Part shown: positions 7,374 to 15,082 of the stretch, piece by piece | Layout: each line of letters opens with the position of its first letter | Position numbering within the stretch: position 1 is the first letter of the stretch | Source of the DNA: Thermoplasmata archaeon | GTDB lineage: Archaea; Thermoplasmatota; E2; DHVEG-1 | Length of the DNA stretch: 19,503 nucleotides | Assembly: GCA_003649715.1 (NCBI GenBank) | Contig: QMSS01000010.1 | Span: 1-19,503 of the forward strand | Direction: 5' to 3' | Notes under the pieces: generated by a model | The model's input: only the letters and a program-made list of their open reading frames with translations | Databases searched by the model: none | Told to the model about the DNA's origin: nothing | Position numbers and translations under genes: made by a program

Positions 7374-7682
7374 AAAAAGAATCCCTCCATTGCATGCATC
7401 AAAATAAGAAACGAAACATTTAGTTTTATTCCCTTTAATTCTTCCAGCTTTTTAGTTTCCAGAAATTTATTATGGATACATTGCTCTATATAAAAATAAT
7501 TAGTGTGAAAAAAGGGGGTGAAAAAGTGCTGCAACACAAACTATATACACTAAAAGTGCATTCTTGGTTGAAATAATCAAAAAATTTGGATCAGGAAATC
7601 TCCATATGACGTGGAAGGTTTACTAAAAAAATTTGAGTTAAAGATAAAAGAAAAAAATGGGTTTGAGAGGTGAAATTGAATA
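7374..7682 (+). other. 309-nt region upstream of the proteasome/exosome operon
   Basis: The region contains T-rich tracts after queE (7419-7458) that could end transcription. A strong TATA-like box lies at 7486-7495, followed about 35 nt later by a 16-codon GTG ORF (7526-7576). A second weaker box (about 7639-7648) lies close to psmA. Two short open frames (7522-7626 and 7572-7673) give protein-like strings, KSAFLVEIIKKFGSGN and PYDVEGLLKKFELKIKEK. These could be joined by one frameshift, but they have no clear start and I do not recognise them. No RNA gene was recognised. Confidence 0.4.
7486..7495 (+). promoter_or_regulatory. TATA-like box upstream of the psmA operon
   Basis: CTATATAAAA is one of the best TATA matches in the window. 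It predicts a start near 7518, which would give the psmA message a leader of about 165 nt. Confidence 0.45.
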
Positions 7683-8405
7683 ATGCAGCCGGCAAATATG
7701 GCATATGATAGAGCAATTACCGTGTTCTCTCCAGATGGGAGACTATTTCAGGTTGAATATGCGAGAGAGGCTGTAAAAAGGGGAACTACAACTGTGGGAT
7801 TGAAGTTTAGAGATGGCGCTGTTTTAATAGTGGATAAACGTATCACATCTCGTCTGGTCGAACCCGGCTCAATAGAGAAGATTTTTCAGATCGATGATCA
7901 CATCGGATGCGCTACTTCAGGTCTTGTTGCAGATGCTCGTGTATTGGTTGATAGGGCTCGTATTGATGCTCAGATAAATGAGATAACCTATAACGAGAAG
8001 ATACAGGTTAAAACCTTGGTTAAGCGTATCTGTGATTTCAAGCAGACATATACTCAGTATGGTGGTGTTAGGCCTTTTGGAACTGCTCTTCTGATAGCAG
8101 GTGTTGATGAGACAGGTGCCCGTTTGTTTGCTACAGATCCATCTGGTGCATTTATGGAGTATAAGGCAAGTAGTGAAGGGGCGGGTCGTACTGGTGCAAT
8201 GGCTTTTTTTGAGAAATACTATAAGGAACACCTTTCTATGGATGAAGCTATTGATCTGGGTATAAAGGCTCTTCATAAGGGAACCGAGGGAAAACTTAGA
8301 TCTGATGCTATTGAGATTGGTGTGGTTACAAAGGATAAAAAATTCAGTATATTACCATCTGAGATAACTATTGGATATGTCGCTAAGGCTGTTGGAGGAA
8401 AGTAG
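7683..8405 (+). CDS. psmA: 20S proteasome alpha subunit
   Basis: PsmA forms the outer, gating rings of the archaeal 20S proteasome and docks the PAN/Cdc48 ATPases. The 240-residue protein has the alpha-type N-terminal helix AYDRAITVFSPDGRLFQVEYA. The gate residues Y8-D9-R10 sit at the same numbers as in the well-studied Thermoplasma protein. A conserved lysine lies in VDKRITSRL, and the C-terminal half holds LRSDAIEIGVV. As expected for an alpha subunit, it lacks the processed N-terminal threonine of beta subunits. No psmB is present in the window. A GAGGTG-like ribosome-binding site lies about 11 nt upstream. The gene heads the exosome cluster and its stop is followed within 2 nt by the SBDS start. 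Confidence 0.97.
   Translation: MQPANMAYDRAITVFSPDGRLFQVEYAREAVKRGTTTVGLKFRDGAVLIVDKRITSRLVEPGSIEKIFQIDDHIGCATSGLVADARVLVDRARIDAQINEITYNEKIQVKTLVKRICDFKQTYTQYGGVRPFGTALLIAGVDETGARLFATDPSGAFMEYKASSEGAGRTGAMAFFEKYYKEHLSMDEAIDLGIKALHKGTEGKLRSDAIEIGVVTKDKKFSILPSEITIGYVAKAVGGK
8394..8398 (+). promoter_or_regulatory. ribosome-binding site supporting a TTG start for SBDS
   Basis: GGAGG sits inside the last codons of psmA, 9 nt ahead of TTG 8408. It fixes a non-ATG start and implies translational coupling. Confidence 0.6.
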
Positions 8406-8407
8406 AG

Positions 8408-9103
8408 TTGGTAAGTCTTGACAAAGCAGTTATTGCTAGACTACAAAAAGGGGAAGATCATTTTGAGATACTTGTAGATCCTGATGCAGCTGCTCAGCTA
8501 ATTGAAGGTAAAGAGGTTGACATAGTTTCTAATCTCGCAGTAGATGCGATTTTTAGAGATTCTAAAAAGGGAACTCATGCTTCCAAGGAATCACTTGAGA
8601 AACATTTTGGTACTGATAATGTTGAGGAAATTGCGAGACAAATCATTTTAAAAGGTGACATACAGCTTACTACGGAGCAGAGACATGAGATGCAGGAAAA
8701 GAAAAGAAAACGCATCATTGATATTATTGCTAGAAACGCTATGGACCCAAGAACAAAGACTCCTCATCCACGTCAGAGGATCGAACTGGCGATGGAGGAA
8801 GCTGGTGTTCATATCGATCCATTTAAACCAGTTGATCAGCAGGTTAAGACCGTTGTGGAGGCTTTACGTCCTATCATACCGATATCTATGGAGCAGATTA
8901 AGATATCAGTTAAAATACCATCTCAGTATATCGGCAAGGCATATGGTTTTGTCCGCAATTATGGTGTTTTAGAACGTGAAGACTGGCAGTCTGATGGATC
9001 CTGGCTGGGTATCATAAGGCTTCCAGCTGGTATGCAGACTGATTTTTATGAAAAATTGAATGAAATCACTAAGGGTAATGTAAACACAAGAATCCTGAAA
9101 TAA
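8408..9103 (+). CDS. ribosome maturation protein SBDS
   Basis: This is the archaeal orthologue of Shwachman-Bodian-Diamond protein/Sdo1. In eukaryotes it works with EFL1 to release eIF6 from the large ribosomal subunit. The archaeal role is inferred to be similar. The 231-residue length is normal. The N-terminal FYSH domain begins VSLDKAVIARLQKGEDHFEILVDPD, followed by the helical middle region (NAMDPRTKTPHPRQRIE) and a ferredoxin-like C-terminal domain (IKISVKIPSQYIGKAYGFVRNYG). The start is TTG at 8408, just 2 nt after the psmA stop. The family N-terminus and the GGAGG in the end of psmA both support it. Its placement between psmA and rrp4 is the standard archaeal arrangement. Confidence 0.95.
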   Translation: MVSLDKAVIARLQKGEDHFEILVDPDAAAQLIEGKEVDIVSNLAVDAIFRDSKKGTHASKESLEKHFGTDNVEEIARQIILKGDIQLTTEQRHEMQEKKRKRIIDIIARNAMDPRTKTPHPRQRIELAMEEAGVHIDPFKPVDQQVKTVVEALRPIIPISMEQIKISVKIPSQYIGKAYGFVRNYGVLEREDWQSDGSWLGIIRLPAGMQTDFYEKLNEITKGNVNTRILK

Positions 9104-9134
9104 AAGGTTTTTTATAAAGGGGTTTAGTTGTTCT

Positions 9135-9815
9135 ATGCAGAAGGGTAAACGTATGGTAGTGCTTCCTAGTCAGCTTCTTGGGGACATCAGAAACAATAAG
9201 GCAGGACGTGGTACATTTATAGAAAAGGGAAAGATATATTCTGAGAGATTAGGTATACTTAGCAAAAAAATGGGTTACATAAACGTGGTGCCGTTAAAAG
9301 GTAGATATAATCCTGTTGAGGGAGATTCCGTCATTGGTATAATCATTGAAACATCCTCTTCAAGCTGGCTAGTAGACATAAATGCTCCATATCCGGCTCT
9401 TCTACATGTTAATGAAGTACCATGGAGCATAGAGTTTGGTGATACAGAGAAATATCTGAACTATGGGGATTCAATAATGGCAAAGATACTGATGGTGGAT
9501 GAGTCAAAAAGGATACAACTCACATTGAATGATCGTAATCTACATAAGATAGTTGGTGGTCATATAATCGATGTTGAACCATCTAAGGTCCCAAGGATTA
9601 TAGGTAAAAAGGGATCCATGATATCTCTTTTGAAGAAGTATACCAGATGCCGTATATTTGTTGGTCAAAACGGTAGAATATGGGTAGATGGAGACGAGAA
9701 AGGCATCGAAAAAGTGGTAAAGGTTGTGAACATGATCGAGAACGAAGCTGTCTCATATGGTTTAACACGTAAAATAGAATCCTTACTGAAAAAGGATGCA
9801 AAGGATGTGCGATAG
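9135..9815 (+). CDS. rrp4: exosome RNA-binding subunit Rrp4
   Basis: Rrp4 forms part of the cap of the archaeal exosome, guiding RNA into the Rrp41/Rrp42 ring and favouring poly(A). The 226-residue protein has an N-terminal domain (about 1-55), an S1 RNA-binding domain (about 60-135) and a KH domain whose GxxG loop reads GKKG (157-160) in VPRIIGKKGS. The gene lies 31 nt after SBDS and 3 nt before rrp41. Upstream, AAAGGGG lies about 13 nt before ATG 9135, which is a longish spacing. ATG 9153 (MVVLPSQ) is a possible alternative start. Confidence 0.94.
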   Translation: MQKGKRMVVLPSQLLGDIRNNKAGRGTFIEKGKIYSERLGILSKKMGYINVVPLKGRYNPVEGDSVIGIIIETSSSSWLVDINAPYPALLHVNEVPWSIEFGDTEKYLNYGDSIMAKILMVDESKRIQLTLNDRNLHKIVGGHIIDVEPSKVPRIIGKKGSMISLLKKYTRCRIFVGQNGRIWVDGDEKGIEKVVKVVNMIENEAVSYGLTRKIESLLKKDAKDVR

Positions 9816-9818
9816 AAT

Positions 9819-10559
9819 ATGAAGTCAGAGGAAATCAAACTAATTGATAGTAATGGAAAACGGTTAGATGGCAGGGGACCACTTGACCTACGGAAGATCA
9901 AGATAGAAGCAGGGGTGCTTCATAGAGCAGATGGATCCTGCTATCTTGAATGGGGTGGAAACAAGATTTTAGTTGCAGTATATGGCCCCCGAGAAGCTAT
10001 TCCAAAGCATATACAGGATCAGGTAAAAGCCCTTGTCAATGCAAGATATAACATGGCATCTTTCAGCGTTGAAGACCGTAAAAGACCAGGTCCTGATAGA
10101 AGAAGCAGAGAAATTTCAAAGGTAATATCCGAAGCTTTAGAAAGAGTTATTTTAACAGAACAGTTTCCAAGAACAACCATTGATGTAAACATTGAAGTGT
10201 TAGATGCCGAAGCAGGAACACGCTGCGCAGGTTTAACCGCAGCAGGTGTCGCACTGGCTGATGCAGGTATACCAATGACAGACATACCTGTAGCATGTGC
10301 AGCTGGAAAAATAGATGGACAGGTTGTTTTGGATCTAGGGAAGGAAGAGGACAACTATGGAGATGCAGATCTACCTGTAGCAATTGCACCACGTACGGAC
10401 GAAATCATTCTTCTTCAAATGGATGGACATCTAACGATAGAAGAATTCGACAAGGCACTAGACCTCGCAATCAAAGGATGCCACATCATTTCCAAGCTTC
10501 AAAGGAAAGCACTTCTAGATAGATATCAATCTCTTATAGAGGGAGGCGACATAGAATGA
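9819..10559 (+). CDS. rrp41: exosome catalytic subunit Rrp41
   Basis: Rrp41 is the active RNase PH-fold subunit of the exosome hexamer. It degrades RNA phosphorolytically 3' to 5', and can add heteropolymeric tails in reverse. The 246-residue protein shows the family opening RLDGRGPLDLRKI, the phosphate/RNA-binding arginines in PGPDRRSRE (about 91-98), the conserved AEAGTRCAGLTAA, and the acidic catalytic motif GDADLPVA with D182 and D184. Length is typical for archaea. The start at 9819 is 3 nt after rrp4, and its last 4 bases overlap the start of rrp42 (ATGA), so the two ring subunits are translationally coupled and probably made in equal amounts. Confidence 0.96.
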   Translation: MKSEEIKLIDSNGKRLDGRGPLDLRKIKIEAGVLHRADGSCYLEWGGNKILVAVYGPREAIPKHIQDQVKALVNARYNMASFSVEDRKRPGPDRRSREISKVISEALERVILTEQFPRTTIDVNIEVLDAEAGTRCAGLTAAGVALADAGIPMTDIPVACAAGKIDGQVVLDLGKEEDNYGDADLPVAIAPRTDEIILLQMDGHLTIEEFDKALDLAIKGCHIISKLQRKALLDRYQSLIEGGDIE

Positions 10560-11338
10560 CCATCATACCTTCTATTAAACGCGACTACCTCTGCCGCTTG
10601 GCAGAGCAGGGTAAAAGAATAGATGGAAGAAAATTTGATGAATATAGAAAGATAGAGATAAAACCAAACATTATATCAAAGGCGGAAGGATCCGCATTAG
10701 TCAAGATTGGAAACACACAGGTTCTCACTGGGATAAAAATGGATGTTGGAGAACCATACCCGGATTCACCTGAAACCGGTGTTCTAACCACAGGTGCTGA
10801 GCTGGTCCCACTTGCCTCCCCTGATTTCGAAGCTGGCCCCCCGCAGGAGGATGCTATAGAACTTGCAAGAGTTGTAGATAGGGGCGTAAGAGAATCTGAG
10901 GTGATCGAGTTAGAGAAACTATGTATAGAACCAGGTGAAAAGGTGTGGATCATATTCGTAGACATTCATGTTCTTGACTATGATGGAAACCTGTTTGATG
11001 CTGCATCACTTGCCTCACTCGCCGCACTCTTTACCACAAAAGTACCAGCTAAGCGATTCGATTTAGGTGAGGACTTTCCACTTCCACTAAGAGAGCCACC
11101 AGTCTCCTGCACATCTGTAAAATTCAACAACGTCGTAGTTGCAGATCCATGTTTAGATGAGGAAGAAATAGCAGAAGCTAGATTAACAGTTGCAACAGAT
11201 AAGAATGGTGACATACGAGCCATGCAGAAAGGACTCAGCGGTAGTTTCACAAAAGATGAGATAAAAAAGGTTATAAAAGCATCTATTAATAACGGAAAAG
11301 AAATCCGGAAGATATTATATAAAAGCATAGGGAAATAA
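10556..11338 (+). CDS. rrp42: exosome non-catalytic ring subunit Rrp42
   Basis: Rrp42 alternates with Rrp41 in the exosome hexamer. It has the RNase PH fold but no active site. The 260-residue protein begins with DYLCRLAEQGKRIDGRKFDEYRKI. It contains ETGVLTTGAELVPLASPDFEAG and EVIELEKLCIEPGEKVWIIFVDIHVLDYDGNLF-type segments characteristic of Rrp42. The catalytic GDADLPVA seen in Rrp41 is absent from the corresponding place. It starts in a 4-nt overlap with rrp41, with GGAGG about 10 nt upstream, and ends 2 nt before the eL43 gene. Confidence 0.95.
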   Translation: MTIIPSIKRDYLCRLAEQGKRIDGRKFDEYRKIEIKPNIISKAEGSALVKIGNTQVLTGIKMDVGEPYPDSPETGVLTTGAELVPLASPDFEAGPPQEDAIELARVVDRGVRESEVIELEKLCIEPGEKVWIIFVDIHVLDYDGNLFDAASLASLAALFTTKVPAKRFDLGEDFPLPLREPPVSCTSVKFNNVVVADPCLDEEEIAEARLTVATDKNGDIRAMQKGLSGSFTKDEIKKVIKASINNGKEIRKILYKSIGK

Positions 11339-11340
11339 AT

Positions 11341-11604
11341 ATGGCAAGAAGAACAAAAAAGGTTGGCACCGCAGGGCGTTTCCAGTCCAGATATGGAGTA
11401 AGGACGAGAACAAGGATACGTTACATAGAAACACAGCAAAAAGCTAGACATATCTGTTCATCTTGCGGTCAGAAAACAGTTAAACGTATCAGCACAGGTA
11501 TCTGGAAATGCACAAAATGTGGAAACACATTTGCAGGCGGTGCATACTTGCCTAGGACAGAGGCTGGTCAAAACATAGAAAAAATGTTAAAAATCAATGC
11601 ATAA
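11341..11604 (+). CDS. rpl37ae: 50S ribosomal protein eL43 (L37Ae)
   Basis: This is a zinc-ribbon protein of the large ribosomal subunit shared with eukaryotes. The 87-residue sequence has the basic N-terminus ARRTKKVGTAGRFQSRYG and a four-cysteine zinc site at C39, C42, C57 and C60 (CSSC...CTKC), followed by GNTFAGGAYLP. The length is normal for archaeal members. It sits 2 nt after rrp42, in its usual place between the exosome genes and rpoP. Confidence 0.96.
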   Translation: MARRTKKVGTAGRFQSRYGVRTRTRIRYIETQQKARHICSSCGQKTVKRISTGIWKCTKCGNTFAGGAYLPRTEAGQNIEKMLKINA

Positions 11605-11671
11605 AAAAAATGGATGAGGGATTAATAGTTTCCTCTCATATCAAAAATTTCGGGAAATAGTAGGTGAAGAG

Positions 11672-11812
11672 ATGACTAGATACAAATGTGGTTTGTGTAA
11701 AAAACCTGTTCAATTCGATGTAAAAAACATAGGTATGCAATGTCCCTACTGTGGAAGCAAGGTGTTTTATAAAGAGAGACCAACTATTGCCAAACGTATC
11801 AAGGCAAGATAA
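11672..11812 (+). CDS. rpoP: DNA-directed RNA polymerase subunit P (Rpo12)
   Basis: Subunit P is the small zinc-binding subunit of archaeal RNA polymerase, homologous to eukaryotic Rpb12. The 46-residue protein starts MTRYKCGLCKK and has the paired cysteines C6, C9 and C24, C27 (CGLC...CPYC). It is followed by the conserved basic end RPTIAKRIKAR. The site GGTGA stands about 5 nt before ATG 11672. The gene is in the expected order between eL43 and pcc1. A frame overlapping its 3' half runs on into pcc1 but is not the real pcc1 start. Confidence 0.95.
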   Translation: MTRYKCGLCKKPVQFDVKNIGMQCPYCGSKVFYKERPTIAKRIKAR

Positions 11813-11828
11813 AAAAATTCAAAAGTAT

Positions 11829-12065
11829 ATGAAAACAGCTAGTTTTATTTTTGATTTTAATTCTGAAAAAGAAGCTAAGATAGTGGCAAAAACATTGTAT
11901 CCAGAGATACAACATAGTATACCTAAAACAGATGTTGAGATGTCTGTTTCAGGAAACAGGTTCTATCTAAAAATTATGTCTGAGGATGTTAGTTCTCTTA
12001 GAGCAGCATGTAACTCTTATCTACGTTGGATCAACACTGCGTTTAATGTGAAGAAAATTATCTAA
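11829..12065 (+). CDS. pcc1: KEOPS complex subunit Pcc1
   Basis: Pcc1 is the small dimerising subunit of KEOPS (Kae1-Bud32-Cgi121-Pcc1), which makes threonylcarbamoyladenosine (t6A) at position 37 of tRNAs. The 78-residue protein has an alpha/beta build. The end LRAACNSYLRWINTAFNV matches the family hallmark (LR-A-NSYLRW). ATG 11829, 16 nt after rpoP, is the family start. An in-frame ATG at 11751 would add 26 residues overlapping rpoP in another frame and is unlikely. The 3' end overlaps the 3' end of purA on the opposite strand by 4 nt. t6A made here is the substrate of the methylthiotransferase at 2788. Confidence 0.88.
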   Translation: MKTASFIFDFNSEKEAKIVAKTLYPEIQHSIPKTDVEMSVSGNRFYLKIMSEDVSSLRAACNSYLRWINTAFNVKKII

Positions 12066-13327
12066 ATTTCTATTGTTTCTTTTCTCTCAGGTCCTATTGA
12101 AACAATTTTGATGGGAATTCCTATTTCTTTCTCAATAAAGCCGAGGTATTTCTGTGCCTCATCTGGCAAATCTGAGAAACTATCTAAGTTTTTGTCTATC
12201 TTATTCCATCCATTGAATTCTCTGTATACAGGTTTACATTTTTCTAATTCTTCGAGAGAAGCTGGGAAATAATCTATTTTTTTGTTGTTGAGTAGATAGT
12301 GGGTACATATCTTTATTTTTTTGAGACCATTTAGAACATCAAGTTTTGTTACTGCAAGTTTATTGATTCCTGATATCGTACATGCATGTTTTACTACAAC
12401 GAGATCAAGCCAGCCGCATCTTCTTGGTCTGCTGGTTGTAGTTCCAAATTCATATCCTTTTTGTTTGAGATGCTCTCCTTCTTTGTTGGATAGCTCTGTG
12501 GGCATAGGTCCTTCTCCCACCCTGGTCGTATATGCCTTCATGACACCGATTATGTTGTCGATGTTTTGTGGTCCGATTCCTGTTCCGATAGATGATCCAC
12601 CGGCTATGGTATGTGAGGATGTGGTATATGGATATGTGCCATAGTCTATGTCTAGCATTGTCCCTTGGGCGCCTTCGAGTAGGATGTTTTTTCCCATTTT
12701 TATCGCCTTGTTGAGTATGATGTGGGTTGAAGTAATGAATTTTTTAAGTTGTTCTCCGAGGTTACTGTATTTTTCTAGAATCTCTTTTTTATCGAGTTTT
12801 ATGTCTATCTCGTATGCATCGAGGATTCGTTGTTTAAGTGGCAGTATAAGGCCGAGTTTTTTACTCAAAATCTCTCTTTTGATGAGATCTATTGCTCTTA
12901 TGCCTCTACGAGCTATTTTATCGCTGTAGCAGGGTCCAATCCCTCTTTTTGTGGTACCAATTTTTCTGTCACCGAGAGATTGTTCTTCTGCTCCATCAAG
13001 GATTTTATGATATGGCATGATAATGTTTGCTCTGTCACTTATAAGAAGCCTAGGTTTTATCCCATGTTTTCTTAGATTGTTGATTTCGTTTATCAATACC
13101 TCAGGGTCTATGACAACACCATTTCCTATAACACCTGTTTTTCCCTGTAGCACACCTGAGGGAATTATGTGAAGTTTGTATATCCTGTTTCCAACCTTTA
13201 TTGTATGACCCGCGTTGTTTCCACCTTGGAATCGAACAACATAGTCAACATCCTTAGCGAAGTAGTCAACAATTTTTCCTTTTCCTTCATCTCCCCATTG
13301 TGTACCAATTACCAGGTTAACCGTCAT
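12062..13327 (-). CDS. purA: adenylosuccinate synthetase
   Basis: PurA makes adenylosuccinate from IMP, aspartate and GTP, the committed step to AMP. The 421-residue protein has the GTP-binding N-terminal loop GTQWGDEGKGK (8-18, catalytic D13), NNAGHT with the conserved histidine at about 41, RGIGPCYSDK, and the GPMPTEL and TTSRPRRCGWLD motifs. Its length is close to the common full-size enzyme rather than the shortened form found in some archaea. I chose ATG 13327 (MTVNLVIG) because it is the family start and fits a leaderless promoter. ATG 13345 is an alternative. The gene converges on pcc1 with a 4-nt tail overlap and is divergent from the M50 peptidase gene. Confidence 0.95.
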   Translation of the reverse strand: MTVNLVIGTQWGDEGKGKIVDYFAKDVDYVVRFQGGNNAGHTIKVGNRIYKLHIIPSGVLQGKTGVIGNGVVIDPEVLINEINNLRKHGIKPRLLISDRANIIMPYHKILDGAEEQSLGDRKIGTTKRGIGPCYSDKIARRGIRAIDLIKREILSKKLGLILPLKQRILDAYEIDIKLDKKEILEKYSNLGEQLKKFITSTHIILNKAIKMGKNILLEGAQGTMLDIDYGTYPYTTSSHTIAGGSSIGTGIGPQNIDNIIGVMKAYTTRVGEGPMPTELSNKEGEHLKQKGYEFGTTTSRPRRCGWLDLVVVKHACTISGINKLAVTKLDVLNGLKKIKICTHYLLNNKKIDYFPASLEELEKCKPVYREFNGWNKIDKNLDSFSDLPDEAQKYLGFIEKEIGIPIKIVSIGPERKETIEI

Positions 13328-13351
13328 CTTCTTGTCCTTACCCATCAAATA

Positions 13352-13372
13352 ATTTTATGTTTTTTTTATGCA
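13352..13372 (-). promoter_or_regulatory. TATA-like region of purA (minus strand)
   Basis: On the minus strand this reads TGCATAAAAAAAACATAAAA, two overlapping TATA-like matches. They would start transcription between about 13341 and 13329, at or just before ATG 13327. Confidence 0.4.
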
Positions 13373-13521
13373 AAATAGAAGAGCATGTAGATAAAGATGA
13401 TGGATGATAATTTGTAATTTGTTGATGAACGTTTTATTTAAATTAGATTTTCTAAGTTTTGTTAACAAAAATGAGGGATATGAGAGACCAGAGGTATTCA
13501 GATGGTTTCTTCTTACCAAAC

Positions 13522-13532
13522 CTTTATAAAAC
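13522..13532 (+). promoter_or_regulatory. TATA-like box of the M50 peptidase gene
   Basis: CTTTATAAAAC is centred about 32 nt upstream of ATG 13559, the spacing of a nearly leaderless archaeal transcript. Confidence 0.55.
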
Positions 13533-13558
13533 AGTTGTTAATATTTCCGCCCAGTTAA

Positions 13559-14728
13559 ATGTCTAACAATCGTAGTTATGATGGTTCATCAGATGACATA
13601 GGTAGAAACAGTTTTTCTGTTTATCCCGATTTTGATTTAGAGTTTCTTAAACAGGAAGTTGGTCTACGTTTCCCGTTTTATGATATAAGAGCAGATGAAA
13701 ACTCTGCTGTTTTTTTCTGTAGGATTGATGAAGAGACTTTAGAGGAAAACTTTGATTCTTTGAGAAGATCTATTTCTGATAGAGGATATATACCAATGTT
13801 ACGTTATCAGGGAGGGGAACACGTAATATATGTTACAAGGAGACCAGATAGGAAGGAAAAACCTGTTTGGGTAAATGTTTTACTGTTAATCGCGACTATT
13901 ATGACAACTGCTCTTACAGGATCACTTCTATACATGGAATATTTTGATATATGGAGTGTTCCCAATGTTTTAGAGGTGTTTAGCTTAGAAAACATGTTTA
14001 ACGGCTTCATTCTTTTTGCTTTCCCCTTGTTGAGTATTCTGTTTGTTCATGAAATGGGACATTATTTTGTTTCGAAAAAACATGGAATCAATACTTCTCT
14101 CCCATTTTTTATCCCAATACCACCGATTCTACCAGGCTTCAACATCGGAACATTTGGAGCCTTGATATCAAGCAGGGATCCTATGCCTGACAAAAAAGCA
14201 CTTTTTGATGTTGGGGTAGCAGGTCCTTTAGCTGGTTTTCTGGTTGCATTTCCTGTTACATTGATTGGTATAATGAATTCTACTCCAATTCCTGCGGGAG
14301 GTGAGCCAACTGCTGGTGAGATTGTGCTTGGAGGATCTATACTTTTTACATTTCTATCTAGTTTTATATTGAATGTGCCTATGGGGACACCGATAAATCT
14401 GAGTCTGATCGCATTTGCCGGCTGGATAGGATTACTGATAACCTCTATTAATCTTTTACCTGCTGGGCAGCTAGATGGTGGTCATATATTCCGAGCGGTA
14501 CTTGGGGAGAAGCAGAGATATGCTGGTTGGATAGCAGTTTTTATCATGATATTCACTGGATGGTGGTTTTTTGCTCTTATAATTGTTTTTATGCTTGGTA
14601 TGAATCATCCTCCTCCACTTAATGATGTCACAGGGATTGATATAAAAAGAAAGTTTACTTTCCTGATAGCAGTTATTATACTGATATTATGCTATATTCC
14701 ATTTCCTGTTTCCTCATATCCTGTATAA
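13559..14728 (+). CDS. site-2 protease-like intramembrane metallopeptidase (M50 family)
   Basis: The 389-residue protein is a multi-pass membrane zinc protease. About 100 soluble N-terminal residues precede the first membrane helix (starting near PVWVNVLLLIATIMTTALTG). The zinc-binding HEMGH is at 164-168 inside a hydrophobic segment. The second zinc ligand motif, NLLPAGQLDGGH (D306), lies in a later helix, and two hydrophobic helices close the protein. This is the S2P/M50 arrangement. Archaeal and plastid EGY-type members share the N-terminal extension. Such enzymes cleave substrates within the membrane, often releasing regulators, but the substrate here is unknown and no anti-sigma-like partner is visible nearby. 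It has its own TATA box and probably an almost leaderless message. Confidence 0.88.
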   Translation: MSNNRSYDGSSDDIGRNSFSVYPDFDLEFLKQEVGLRFPFYDIRADENSAVFFCRIDEETLEENFDSLRRSISDRGYIPMLRYQGGEHVIYVTRRPDRKEKPVWVNVLLLIATIMTTALTGSLLYMEYFDIWSVPNVLEVFSLENMFNGFILFAFPLLSILFVHEMGHYFVSKKHGINTSLPFFIPIPPILPGFNIGTFGALISSRDPMPDKKALFDVGVAGPLAGFLVAFPVTLIGIMNSTPIPAGGEPTAGEIVLGGSILFTFLSSFILNVPMGTPINLSLIAFAGWIGLLITSINLLPAGQLDGGHIFRAVLGEKQRYAGWIAVFIMIFTGWWFFALIIVFMLGMNHPPPLNDVTGIDIKRKFTFLIAVIILILCYIPFPVSSYPV

Positions 14729-14739
14729 AAAATGCGGAT

Positions 14740-14783
14740 GAGGGGAGATGATTTAGTTTTTTTCGCAATCATTTAATACCCTC
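14740..14783 (+). terminator. possible stem-loop with T-tract after the M50 gene
   Basis: Two nested inverted pairs can be drawn: GAGGG/CCCTC (14740-14744 with 14779-14783) and TGATT/AATCA (14749-14753 with 14767-14771). Seven T residues (14757-14763) lie in the loop. Archaeal termination relies mainly on T-tracts, so the T7 may be the functional part. The stems are short and the region also holds the TATA-like box of the next gene. Confidence 0.3.
14771..14779 (+). promoter_or_regulatory. TATA-like box of the small conserved gene
   Basis: ATTTAATAC is centred about 32 nt before ATG 14807. It predicts transcription from about 14802. Confidence 0.35.
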
Positions 14784-14851
14784 AGCTGGATTTAGATACA
14801 ATCCTGATGCTATCAGAAATAAAAAGAGGAGAAAATATAGGGGGCTTTTAC

Positions 14852-15082
14852 GTGTCTATGAAGACATATTTGAAGATCATGTTCAACAGTGAGGGATCCT
14901 CTCCATCAGAGGTAAAAAATCAGCTTCTGAACATGGGTTTTAGAGCAACTAAGGGAAACTATGATTTTGTATACGAGTGGAGTAAGGAGTCGGTAGATGT
15001 AGATGAGCTTATATGGTTTGCAGATAAGGTACATGCGGCGTTAAAAAACACTGGCGTGTATTTTACCATAGAAACAATCTAA
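14852..15082 (+). CDS. small conserved archaeal protein of unknown function
   Basis: The product is about 76 residues, an alpha/beta-looking acidic protein (MKTYLKIMFNSEGSS near the start, then GNYDFVYEW, WFADKVHAALK and YFTIETI). I do not know a function for it. The general look is of a conserved single-domain archaeal family. The start is uncertain. GTG 14852 has GGGGG 7 nt upstream, and ATG 14858 gives the cleanest N-terminus. ATG 14807 would add 15 residues and lies at leaderless distance from the TATA-like box. It follows the M50 gene by about 120 nt on the same strand and converges with trmJ. Confidence 0.7.
   Translation: MSMKTYLKIMFNSEGSSPSEVKNQLLNMGFRATKGNYDFVYEWSKESVDVDELIWFADKVHAALKNTGVYFTIETI

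Noticed and set aside
11751..11828. Longer N-terminus for Pcc1 from ATG 11751
   Set aside because: It would overlap rpoP in another frame and add residues not expected in the family. ATG 11829 gives the normal length.
13395..13420. ATGATGGATGATAA and TTGATGA strings resembling box C of C/D guide RNAs
   Set aside because: No properly spaced box D (CTGA) pair was found.
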